Source: Paracoccaceae bacterium
Lineage (GTDB): Bacteria; Pseudomonadota; Alphaproteobacteria; Rhodobacterales; Rhodobacteraceae
NCBI GenBank assembly: GCA_024304875.1
Contig: JAMWZF010000220.1
Span: 1-5,424, forward strand
Direction of reading: 5' to 3'
Length of the DNA: 5,424 nt
Shown here: piece by piece, positions 1 through 5,091 of the stretch
How the letters are laid out: every line of letters begins with the position of its first letter
How positions within the stretch are numbered: the first letter of the stretch is position 1
The notes under the pieces: generated by a model
Database searches by the model: none
What the model was told of the DNA's origin: nothing
What the model saw: the letters and a program-made list of their open reading frames with translations, nothing else
Position numbers and translations under genes: made by a program

Positions 1-362
1 GGGCGGCGATCGACGCGATGCACCGTCACGGCGGCGACCGGCTGATCGTCGAGGTGAACCAGGGCGGCGACATGATCGAGCAGATCCTGCGGCAGGAGGA
101 CCCCAACGTGCCTTACCGCGCCGTGCGCGCGACCAAGGGCAAGGGCCTGCGGGCCGAACCGGTCGCCGCCCTCTACGAGCAGGGCCGGGTACGGCACCTG
201 CCGGGTCTGGGAGAGCTCGAGGACCAGATGGCGCTGATGACCCTTCAGGGATTTCGCGGCCAGGGATCGCCCGACCGCGTGGATGCGCTCGTCTGGGCGC
301 TGCACGAGCTGATCCTGGGCCGGGCCGATGCCGCGGGATCGCCGCGGATGCGCGTGCTTTGA
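1..362 (+). CDS. Large terminase subunit (GTA g2), C-terminal part, cut by the window start
   Basis: This is the 3' end of the ATPase/nuclease that drives DNA into the procapsid through the portal. The reading frame is open from the first bases (first complete codon at 3), so the ATG at 18 is internal and the gene starts outside the window. About 119 residues are visible, ending at TGA 360-362. They fit the RNase H-like nuclease half of phage terminases: a strand ending in the motif EVNQGGDM, then basic residues (RATKGKGLRAEP), a short segment YEQGRVRHLPGLGELEDQM, and the terminal motif SPDRVDALVWAL. The Asp of that last motif (DALVWA) is the usual final metal-binding acid of the nuclease site. 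The ATPase domain is not visible. The portal gene follows after a 121-bp spacer, the usual phage and GTA order. In GTAs this enzyme packages host DNA with little sequence preference, but nothing in this fragment shows that specificity. Confidence 0.95.
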   Translation, partial: AAIDAMHRHGGDRLIVEVNQGGDMIEQILRQEDPNVPYRAVRATKGKGLRAEPVAALYEQGRVRHLPGLGELEDQMALMTLQGFRGQGSPDRVDALVWALHELILGRADAAGSPRMRVL

Positions 363-483
363 GGCCCGCGCCCCGTCGGCCGGGTGGGGCGCAACGCCCG
401 CCGGTCGCCGGACCATCTCCATCTTAATCCTTTACCCCGATGTTAGCCTCATCAGATCGGGACCCCAGACCGAGGAGCATGGC
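363..483 (+). other. g2-g3 spacer with GC-rich stem-loops and an AT-richer patch
   Basis: This is the longest non-coding stretch in the window. Its first part is very GC-rich and can fold several ways: GCGCCCC at 368-374 is perfectly complementary to GGGGCGC at 386-392 (11-nt loop), GGGCG at 387-391 can instead pair with CGCCC at 395-399, and CCGG at 401-404 pairs with CCGG at 408-411. It then changes to a pyrimidine-rich, AT-richer patch (about 417-460; roughly 45% GC over 421-460). That patch holds a weaker inverted repeat, CCCGAT 436-441 with ATCGGG 456-461. The portal ribosome-binding site closes the spacer. There is no run of T residues directly after a stem, so it is not a classical intrinsic terminator, and no convincing -35/-10 pair was found. 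Its role as an RNA-processing or attenuation site is inference. Confidence 0.5.
472..477 (+). promoter_or_regulatory. Shine-Dalgarno sequence of the portal gene
   Basis: GAGGAG lies 6 nt upstream of the ATG at 484. It fixes the portal start there rather than at the in-frame ATG at 328, which lies inside the terminase gene. A second ATG at 479-481 is out of frame with the portal and too close to the GAGGAG to compete well. Confidence 0.8.
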
Positions 484-1668
484 ATGTTCGATTTCCTGAA
501 GAGCGGACCCAAGGCGGAGGCCGCGCCGGCCGAGGTCAAGGCCTCGGCCACCGGCCGGGTCATCGCCCTTCAGACCGGCGGCCGCGTCGCCTGGAGTCCG
601 CGGGACGTGGCCTCGCTGACCCGCGCCGGGTTCGCGGGGAACCCGGTCGGCTTTCGTGCGGTCAAGCTGATCGCCGAGGCCGCCGCCGCCCTGCCGCTGA
701 ACCTGCAGGACCGCGAGCGCCGCTATGACATGCACCCTGTCCTGAGCCTGATCCATCGTCCCAACGCGGGGCAGGGCCGGGCCGAACTGCTGGAGGCGCT
801 GTTCGGCCAGCTGCTCCTGACCGGGGACGCCTATGTCGAAGGCGTCCTTGCCGAGGAGGGCCTGCCGCTGGAGTTGCATGTCCTGCGTTCGGACCGCATG
901 AGCCTGGTTCCCGGGGCAGACGGCTGGCCGGTCGCTTACGACTACACCGTGGCGGGGCGCACCCACCGGTTTCCCGTCGGCGCGGGCGCGGCGCCCGTTT
1001 GCCATATCAAGAGCTTCCACCCGCAGGACGACCATTACGGCCTGTCGCCGATGCAGGCCGCCGCCGTGGCGCTGGACGTGCACAACGCCGCCAGCCGCTG
1101 GTCCAAGGCCCTGCTGGACAACGCCGCCCGTCCTTCGGGCGCTCTGGTCTACCGGGGCGAGGACGGCCTCGGTCAGCTGTCGCCCGACCAGTTCGCCCGC
1201 CTTCAGGACGAGATGGAGAGCCAATACCAGGGCGCCCGCAATGCCGGCCGGCCGATGCTGCTGGAAGGGGGGCTGGACTGGAAGCCGATGGGCTTCTCCC
1301 CCTCGGACATGGAGTTCCAGAAGACCAAGGACGCCGCCGCCCGCGAGATCGCCACCGCCTTCGGCGTGCCGCCGATGATGCTGGGCATCCCCGGGGACGC
1401 GACCTACGCCAATTACCAGGAGGCCAACCGCGCCTTCTACCGGCTGACGGTGCTGCCGCTGGCGACGCGGGTCGCAAGCGCCCTCAGCGACTGGCTGTCG
1501 GATTTCACCGGCGAAGTCTTCGACCTCAGGCCCGACCTCGACCAGGTCCCGGCCCTGGCGGCCGAGCGCGAGGCGCTCTGGCGGCGGGTCGGCGAGGCAG
1601 ATTTCCTGACGGCGGCCGAGAAGCGGGCCCTCCTGGGACTGCCGGCGCTGGAGGTGGGCGATGAGTGA
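484..1668 (+). CDS. Portal protein (GTA g3, HK97-type phage portal family)
   Basis: This is the ring protein at the single DNA-entry vertex of the capsid. It nucleates procapsid assembly, docks the terminase during packaging and later holds the neck and tail. From ATG 484 it has 394 residues, the usual size for an HK97-type portal. Family-like segments in order: a conserved helix around residues 54-70 (PVGFRAVKLIAEAAAALPL); LLTGDAYVEG near 111-120; the segment HIKSFHPQDDHYGLSPMQAA near 174-193; a long helix leading to ALLDNAARPSG (209-219); and the signature around EIATAFGVPPMMLGIPGDAT (288-307), followed by YANYQEANRAFYRLTVLPL. The C-terminus is acidic and helical. It follows the terminase and precedes the protease and capsid genes, as in tailed phages and RcGTA. 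Its last codons overlap the next gene by 8 bp. No defect was seen. Confidence 0.96.
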   Translation: MFDFLKSGPKAEAAPAEVKASATGRVIALQTGGRVAWSPRDVASLTRAGFAGNPVGFRAVKLIAEAAAALPLNLQDRERRYDMHPVLSLIHRPNAGQGRAELLEALFGQLLLTGDAYVEGVLAEEGLPLELHVLRSDRMSLVPGADGWPVAYDYTVAGRTHRFPVGAGAAPVCHIKSFHPQDDHYGLSPMQAAAVALDVHNAASRWSKALLDNAARPSGALVYRGEDGLGQLSPDQFARLQDEMESQYQGARNAGRPMLLEGGLDWKPMGFSPSDMEFQKTKDAAAREIATAFGVPPMMLGIPGDATYANYQEANRAFYRLTVLPLATRVASALSDWLSDFTGEVFDLRPDLDQVPALAAEREALWRRVGEADFLTAAEKRALLGLPALEVGDE

Positions 1669-1849
1669 TCCGCACGGCCCTCAGCGCGGCCCCGCCGCCG
1701 CCACCGACTTCTGGTTCGCCCAGATCGACCACCGCCTGAGCCGGATCGAGACCATGGTCGAGAAGATCGAACGGCAGGTCGCCACCATCATCTACATCGG
1801 CATCGCGGTGCTCGGGGTCGAGGCGCTCCGGGTCCTTATCCTGGCCTAG
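1661..1849 (+). CDS. Small single-span membrane protein at the GTA g3.5 position, function unknown
   Basis: This encodes 62 residues with ATG 1661 overlapping the end of the portal gene by 8 bp, so translation is probably coupled to it. The N-terminal 15 residues are Pro/Gly/Ala-rich. Residues about 16-40 look like a charged amphipathic helix or short coiled coil (FAQIDHRLSRIE, then METMVEK-like charges through KIERQV). Residues about 41-61 are a strongly hydrophobic helix (ATIIYIGIAVLG onward) reaching almost to the C-terminus, as in a tail-anchored or single-span inner-membrane protein. RcGTA has a similarly small gene, called g3.5, in the same place. I know of no established role for it. 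A membrane anchor or regulator of head assembly is a guess, and a holin-like role is possible but not supported beyond size and one hydrophobic helix. That it is a real gene is supported by its tight spacing, its non-shadow composition and its conserved position. Confidence 0.85.
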   Translation: MSDPHGPQRGPAAATDFWFAQIDHRLSRIETMVEKIERQVATIIYIGIAVLGVEALRVLILA

Positions 1850-1854
1850 GAGGG
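1848..1854 (+). promoter_or_regulatory. Strong Shine-Dalgarno sequence of the protease gene
   Basis: AGGAGGG overlaps the TAG stop codon of the preceding small gene (1847-1849) and sits 6 nt before the ATG at 1861. This near-perfect anti-16S match sets the protease start and should give independent initiation. Confidence 0.85.
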
Positions 1855-1860
1855 CAAGGC

Positions 1861-2409
1861 ATGGAACTTGAACGGAAATATTGCGATAGCCCGGCCGAGA
1901 TCACGGTCAGGGAAGGCCATGTGATCGAGGGCTACGCCTCGCTCTTCGGGCTCTGCGACCAGTCCGGCGACGTGGTCGACGCGGGCGCCTACGCCGCCTC
2001 TCTCGGCCGGATGAAGCTGCGCGAGGGGCGGGTCAAGATGCTCTGGCAGCACGATCCGACCCAGCCGATCGGCGTCTGGGACGAGGTCCGCGAGGACGGC
2101 AAGGGCCTCTGGGTCAAGGGCCGGATCCTGACCGACATCGCCAAGGGCCGCGAGGCGGCGGCGCTGGTCGCGGCGGGCGCCATCGACGGGCTGTCGATCG
2201 GCTACCGGACGGTGAAGGCGCGCAAGGATGACAGGGGCCGCCGGCACCTGTCGGAACTGGAGCTTTGGGAGGTGTCCCTGGTGACCTTCCCGATGCTTCC
2301 CGATGCGCGGGTGGGCGGCGCCAAGGGGGCGATCCCCGAGGACGACGCGATCCTGCGCGAGATGGCGGCCCTCTTCCGCGAGGCGAGCCGCCAGCTGGCC
2401 CGGGGCTGA
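1861..2409 (+). CDS. HK97-family prohead protease (GTA g4, peptidase family S78/U35)
   Basis: This is the maturation protease that sits inside the procapsid, cuts off the N-terminal scaffold (delta) domain of the capsid protein and normally digests itself, making room for DNA. At 182 residues it is typical of the family. The herpesvirus-assemblin-like fold can be followed: the strand GYASLFG (24-30) with QSGDVVDAGAY (34-44), then MLWQHDP carrying the probable catalytic His64, then DGLSIGYR carrying the probable nucleophile Ser112, then LELWEVSLVTFPM, whose Glu137 sits where the third active-site residue is expected. The ~30 C-terminal residues are helical and charged. It lies directly upstream of its substrate, the capsid gene, with a 27-bp gap. 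Start and catalytic residues look intact. In some GTAs the capsid is released by a lysis step encoded elsewhere; nothing of that kind is present here. Confidence 0.95.
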   Translation: MELERKYCDSPAEITVREGHVIEGYASLFGLCDQSGDVVDAGAYAASLGRMKLREGRVKMLWQHDPTQPIGVWDEVREDGKGLWVKGRILTDIAKGREAAALVAAGAIDGLSIGYRTVKARKDDRGRRHLSELELWEVSLVTFPMLPDARVGGAKGAIPEDDAILREMAALFREASRQLARG

Positions 2410-2424
2410 CCCCCCACAACCAAC

Positions 2425-2430
2425 GAAGGA
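2425..2430 (+). promoter_or_regulatory. Shine-Dalgarno sequence of the major capsid gene
   Basis: GAAGGA lies 6 nt before the ATG at 2437, in a short spacer free of strong structure. This fits a gene that must be translated at a high level, independently of its upstream neighbour. Confidence 0.75.
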
Positions 2431-2436
2431 ACGGCA

Positions 2437-3624
2437 ATGGCCAAGTCCGAGATCGAGGCTCGGGCCGGGGAAGACATGTCTCCGGCCGAGGAACTGAAGA
2501 CCGCGATGGGAGAATTCGTGCGCGAATTCAAGACCTTCTCGCACGACATCCACCAACGGTTCGAACAACAGGATGACCGCATGACCAAGCTGGATCGCAA
2601 GACCATGATGACCGGGGCCGCGCGGCCCGCGCTGGACGCCGCCACCCACCATGAGGCCCCGCACCAGAAGGCCTTTGCCGCCTACCTGCGCACCGGCGAC
2701 GACGACGGCCTGCGCGGTCTCGACCTCGAGGCCAAGGCGATGTCGACCGCCGTCGCCGCGGACGGCGGCTATCTCGTCGCGCCGCAGATCGCCGATACCA
2801 TCAAGTCGGTGCTGAATGGCGGCCAGTCCCTGCGGAGCGTCGCCCAGGTCGTGGAGGTGAACGCCACCTCCTACGACGTGCTGATCGACCAGGCCGACGT
2901 TGGCGCCGGCTGGGCGTCGGAGCTGTCCTCGTCCTCGGAAACCGACTCGCCCCAGGTCGAGCGGATCACCATCCCGGTGCACGAGCTGTCGGCCATGCCC
3001 CGCGCCTCCCAGCGCCTGCTGGACGACACCGCCTTCGACCTCGAGGCCTGGCTGGCGGGATCCATTGCCGCCAAGTTCGCCCGCACCGAGGCGGCGGCCT
3101 TCATCGGCGGCAACGGGTCCGAAAAGCCGACCGGCATCCTGTCCCATCCCATCGTGGAGGACAGCATCTGGAACTGGGGCGAGATCGGCTATGTCGCCTC
3201 GGGCGCCGACGGGGACCTGACGGATCCCGACAAGCTCATCGACCTGGTCTATGCCCTCGGCGCCCAGTACCGCGCCAACGCGACATTCGTGATGAATTCC
3301 AAGACCGTCAGCCTTGTCCGCAAGATGAAGGACAGCGATGGCCGGTTCCTCTGGTCCGACGGCATGGGCGCGGGCGAACCGGCACGGCTGCTGGGTCACC
3401 CGGTGCTGGTCTGCGAGGACATGCCGGACATCGCGAGCGGCTCGGCCTCGATCGCCTTCGGCGACTTCCGCGCCGGCTACACCGTGGTGGAGCGCCCCGA
3501 CCTGCGGGTCCTGCGCGATCCCTTCTCGGCCAAGCCCCATGTCCTGTTCTACGCGTCCAAGCGTGTCGGCGGGGACGTGAGCGACTTTGCCGCCATCAAG
3601 GTGATGAAGTTCTCGGCCAGCTGA
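2437..3624 (+). CDS. Major capsid protein, HK97 fold (GTA g5)
   Basis: This is the shell-forming protein of the particle, made as a precursor of 395 residues. Residues about 1-100 are the delta (scaffold) domain: charged and helical, with a coiled-coil-like stretch around 18-55 (EELKTAMGEFVREF and QRFEQQDDRM). A conserved linker around 97-111 (LEAKAMSTAVAADGG) precedes the mature fold, and protease cleavage is expected close to it, near residue 100; the exact bond is inference. The mature part begins GYLVAPQIADTI and shows family-like segments such as PVHELSAMPRASQRLLDD (181-198 region), the long spine helix WLAGSIAAKFARTEAAAFIGGNG, and TFVMNSKTVSLVRKMKDS. It ends with the segment PHVLFYASKRVGGDV, typical of HK97-type capsids. 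The protease gene is just upstream. A spacer with strong stem-loops follows, which could help set high capsid dosage. Confidence 0.97.
   Translation: MAKSEIEARAGEDMSPAEELKTAMGEFVREFKTFSHDIHQRFEQQDDRMTKLDRKTMMTGAARPALDAATHHEAPHQKAFAAYLRTGDDDGLRGLDLEAKAMSTAVAADGGYLVAPQIADTIKSVLNGGQSLRSVAQVVEVNATSYDVLIDQADVGAGWASELSSSSETDSPQVERITIPVHELSAMPRASQRLLDDTAFDLEAWLAGSIAAKFARTEAAAFIGGNGSEKPTGILSHPIVEDSIWNWGEIGYVASGADGDLTDPDKLIDLVYALGAQYRANATFVMNSKTVSLVRKMKDSDGRFLWSDGMGAGEPARLLGHPVLVCEDMPDIASGSASIAFGDFRAGYTVVERPDLRVLRDPFSAKPHVLFYASKRVGGDVSDFAAIKVMKFSAS
2512..2529 (+). repeat. Perfect inverted repeat inside the start of the capsid gene
   Basis: GAATTCG at 2512-2518 and CGAATTC at 2523-2529 form a perfect 7-bp stem around a 4-nt loop, TGCG. 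The repeat encodes residues 26-31 of the capsid precursor (Glu-Phe-Val-Arg-Glu-Phe), so it comes partly from a repeated Glu-Phe pair that uses identical codons. It may be coincidental. Confidence 0.35.
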
Positions 3625-3644
3625 TCGGTCGCACATGACGGTGA

Positions 3645-3665
3645 CGGTCCCCCGGCGGGGGGCCG
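3645..3665 (+). other. Strong GC stem-loop after the capsid gene
   Basis: Beginning 20 nt after the capsid stop codon, 3645-3653 pairs with 3657-3665. This gives a 9-bp stem (CGGTCCCCC with GGGGGGCCG) containing one G-U wobble (3648/3662) and a 3-nt loop, GGC. There is no T-run after it, so it is not a canonical intrinsic terminator. It could act as a 3' stabiliser, a pause site or a partial attenuator between the capsid and connector genes. The structure is read directly from the bases; the role is inference. Confidence 0.5.
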
Positions 3666-3670
3666 CCTCC

Positions 3671-3690
3671 AAGGGCCTGTGCTGGCCCTT
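3671..3690 (+). other. Second stem-loop in the g5-g6 spacer
   Basis: AAGGGCC at 3671-3677 and GGCCCTT at 3684-3690 form a perfect 7-bp stem with a 6-nt loop (TGTGCT). It starts only 5 nt after the preceding stem-loop, so the two would stack in tandem. The stem is followed by CCGGGACTTG rather than a T-tract. Together the two structures fill about half of the 89-bp gap, leaving about 20 nt free in front of the connector start codon, just enough for its ribosome-binding site. Confidence 0.5.
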
Positions 3691-3701
3691 CCGGGACTTG
3701 C

Positions 3702-3705
3702 GGAG
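3702..3705 (+). promoter_or_regulatory. Weak Shine-Dalgarno sequence of the connector gene
   Basis: GGAG lies 8 nt before the ATG at 3714, followed by an A/T-rich stretch (GAAATTA) that should keep the start accessible. It is weaker than the sites in front of the protease and major tail genes, which fits a product needed in few copies per particle. Confidence 0.6.
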
Positions 3706-3713
3706 CGAAATTA

Positions 3714-4316
3714 ATGATCCTGATCGAAGAAACATCGGTGCCGCTGGGCGCCCTTCCGGTCGCCGCCTTTCGCGAGCACCTCCGCCTCGGCAGCGGGTTC
3801 GCGGGCGAAGGCCTGCAGGACGGCCTGCTCGAACGTTTCCTGCGTGCCGCCATCGCTGCCATCGAGGCTCGGACCGGCAAGATCCTGATCCAGCGCGACT
3901 TTTCGTGGACTCTCTCCGAATGGCGCAGCTGTGCGGCCGAAGTCTTTCCCGTCGCTCCGGTGCTTGAGTTAACCGCGGTGGTGATGATCGACCGAGAGGG
4001 CGCCGAAGAGACACTGGCCCCCGGCGTCTTCTGCCTGGTCGCGGACGCCCAGCGGCCGCAGCTGAAATCGCGGTCCCTGACACTGCCTGCCATTCCGCGG
4101 GGAGGATCGGTCCGGGTCGAGTTCACCGCGGGGCTCGGGGCGGATTGGGACGCCTTGCCCGTCGAACTGGGTCAGGCCGTCATGCTCTTGGCCACCCACT
4201 ATTACGAGTACCGCCACGAGGCCGCCTTCTCCGGCGGTGCCATGCCCTACGGCGTAAACGCCCTGATCGAGCGGCACCGGTCCCTGCGCCTGTCGAGCCG
4301 TGGGGGCCGTGCATGA
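3714..4316 (+). CDS. Head-tail connector / adaptor (GTA g6, phiE125 gp8-like family)
   Basis: This ring protein of the neck binds beneath the portal after packaging and starts the joint to the tail. It has 200 residues, close to the RcGTA g6 protein. The N-terminal region (about 15-55) is helical, with FREHLRLGSGF and LLERFLRAAIAAIEARTGK; the latter is the helix and turn typical of gp6/gp8-like connectors. A middle beta-rich region follows (RDFSWTLSEW, 61-70, then FPVAPVLELTAVVMID). The C-terminal part is the most family-like: RVEFTAGLGADWDALP (134-149), the helix ELGQAVMLLATHYYEYRHEA (151-170), then VNALIERHRSLRL (181-193). Its stop overlaps the next start as ATGA. The start was chosen by the GGAG site and because upstream alternatives would enter the stem-loops. 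Confidence 0.93.
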   Translation: MILIEETSVPLGALPVAAFREHLRLGSGFAGEGLQDGLLERFLRAAIAAIEARTGKILIQRDFSWTLSEWRSCAAEVFPVAPVLELTAVVMIDREGAEETLAPGVFCLVADAQRPQLKSRSLTLPAIPRGGSVRVEFTAGLGADWDALPVELGQAVMLLATHYYEYRHEAAFSGGAMPYGVNALIERHRSLRLSSRGGRA

Positions 4317-4651
4317 CCCCCCCTGTCCTCGACCGCAGGCTGGTGCTCGAGACCCCCCAGCAGATCCCGGACGGGGCAGGCGGCTACCAGACGAGCTGGG
4401 TCGCTCTTGGCACCCTCTGGGCGCAGATCCGACCCGGCACGGGGCGCGAGACCCGGGGGCCCGCGGCGCCGATGAGCCGGGTGCCCTACCGGATCGTCCT
4501 GCGCGCCGCTTCGCCCGGCTCCGACGCGCGGCCGCGGGCGGGCCAGCGCCTGCGCGAGGGGGGGCGTCTGTTCGCCGTCCTTGCCGTCGCCGAAGCCGAT
4601 CCGGCGGGTCGCTATCTGACCGTTCAGGCCGAAGAGGAGACCGTGCAGTGA
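4313..4651 (+). CDS. Head-closure protein / stopper (GTA g7)
   Basis: This is a small neck protein of 112 residues expected to close the portal channel after packaging and link the connector to the tail, like SPP1 gp16 and HK97 gp7-type proteins. ATG 4313 overlaps the preceding stop in an ATGA junction. Earlier in-frame codons lie inside the connector gene and would add a low-quality tail, so this start is preferred. The sequence shows the layout of the family: LDRRLVLETPQQIPDGAGG (6-24), then YQTSWVALGTLWAQIRPGTG (25-44), then a loop rich in Arg/Gly/Pro/Ala, the strand VPYRIVLRAASP (57-68), and GRLFAVLAVAEADPAGRYL (84-102) near the C-terminus. The pattern 'D..GG...W......WA.I' is characteristic of phage head-tail joining proteins. 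The end of the gene carries the ribosome-binding site of the next. Confidence 0.9.
   Translation: MTPPVLDRRLVLETPQQIPDGAGGYQTSWVALGTLWAQIRPGTGRETRGPAAPMSRVPYRIVLRAASPGSDARPRAGQRLREGGRLFAVLAVAEADPAGRYLTVQAEEETVQ
4634..4639 (+). promoter_or_regulatory. Shine-Dalgarno sequence inside g7, supporting the GTG start of g8
   Basis: GAGGAG lies within the last codons of the head-closure gene (its acidic Glu-Glu-Glu tail), 8 nt before the GTG at 4648. It is the main evidence for the non-ATG start of the next gene. Confidence 0.75.
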
Positions 4652-5061
4652 CCTATGCCCTTGCCGCCCCGCTTCAGGCCGCGGTGTTCCAGGCTCTCGG
4701 CGCCGACCCGGTCCTCGCCGGGATCGTCGGCACCGCGATCTACGACGCCCTGCCGCCGGGCACGCCTCCGGCGCTCTACGTCACGCTCGGCAGCGAGAGT
4801 GTGCGCGACCGGTCGGACCAGACCGGGGCAGGGGCCGAACACGAGCTGACCGTGTCGGTCATCACCGACAGCGCCGGTTTCGCGAGTGCCAAGGCCGCCG
4901 CGGCCGCGATTTCCGACGCGCTGGTGGATGCGGACCTGGCTCTTTCCCGCGGCCGCCTGGTCGCGCTCGGCTTTCACCGGGCCAAGGCGGCCCGGGTCGG
5001 CACCGGCGACCAGCGCCGGATCGACCTGACCTTTCGCGCGCGCGTCGACGACAGCGCCTGA
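4648..5061 (+). CDS. Tail terminator protein (GTA g8, DUF3168 family), GTG start
   Basis: Members of this family form a ring that caps the finished tail tube and joins it to the head. From GTG 4648 the product has 137 residues, close to the RcGTA g8 protein. No in-frame ATG lies near this point, and the much longer open frame upstream is a shadow of genes g6/g7, so a GTG start overlapping the g7 stop (GTGA, 4648-4651) is the best choice, backed by GAGGAG at 4634. Family features: an N-terminal helix, TYALAAPLQAAVFQALGAD (2-20); LAGIVGTAIYDALPPGTPPA; the strand LYVTLGSE (43-50); the conserved DRSDQTGAGAEHELTVSVI (54-72); then an Ala-rich helix (AKAAAAAISDALVD) and a beta C-terminus (RRIDLTFRARVD). 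The 30-bp gap downstream leads to the tail-tube gene. Confidence 0.92.
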   Translation: MTYALAAPLQAAVFQALGADPVLAGIVGTAIYDALPPGTPPALYVTLGSESVRDRSDQTGAGAEHELTVSVITDSAGFASAKAAAAAISDALVDADLALSRGRLVALGFHRAKAARVGTGDQRRIDLTFRARVDDSA

Positions 5062-5079
5062 CCTGACAACCCAAACCTC

Positions 5080-5085
5080 GGAGGG
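5080..5085 (+). promoter_or_regulatory. Strong Shine-Dalgarno sequence of the major tail gene
   Basis: GGAGGG lies 6 nt before the ATG at 5092, in a 30-bp spacer without obvious structure. It is stronger than the sites of the neck genes and fits the high copy number of a tail-tube protein. Confidence 0.8.
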
Positions 5086-5091
5086 ACGGCG

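Noticed and set aside
424..438. CtrA-type binding site (paired TTAA boxes) in the g2-g3 spacer
   Set aside because: One TTAA occurs at 424-427, but the base positions 7 nt further on are CCCC, so the paired TTAA-N7-TTAA pattern is not met.
328..483. 52-residue N-terminal extension of the portal from the ATG at 328
   Set aside because: It would start inside the terminase gene and encode a low-complexity Arg/Pro-rich stretch through the structured spacer. The GAGGAG site and family length both favour ATG 484.
424..1224. Antisense open reading frame of 266 codons opposite the portal gene
   Set aside because: It is a shadow of the portal coding frame with biased composition and no recognisable motif, and it begins within a coding region without a convincing ribosome-binding site.
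999..1664. Overlapping + strand frame of 221 codons inside the portal gene
   Set aside because: It is an Arg/Gly/Pro/Ala-rich out-of-frame translation typical of high-GC shadows; the portal frame has clear family motifs over the same bases.
3645..3690. Classical Rho-independent terminator after the capsid gene
   Set aside because: The stems are strong but neither is followed by a T-run, and essential downstream neck and tail genes have to be transcribed, so only attenuation, pausing or stabilisation is proposed.
3635..3967. Possible small gene starting in the g5-g6 spacer
   Set aside because: Its start has no good Shine-Dalgarno sequence, it runs through both stem-loops, and most of it overlaps the connector gene out of frame with Arg/Pro-rich composition.
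1846..4083. Antisense open reading frame of 745 codons across the protease, capsid and connector genes
   Set aside because: It lies wholly opposite well-supported genes with recognisable products. Its translation is rich in Arg, Gly, Pro, Ala and His without domain motifs, and a long stop-free antisense frame is expected where GC-rich third positions make stop codons rare.
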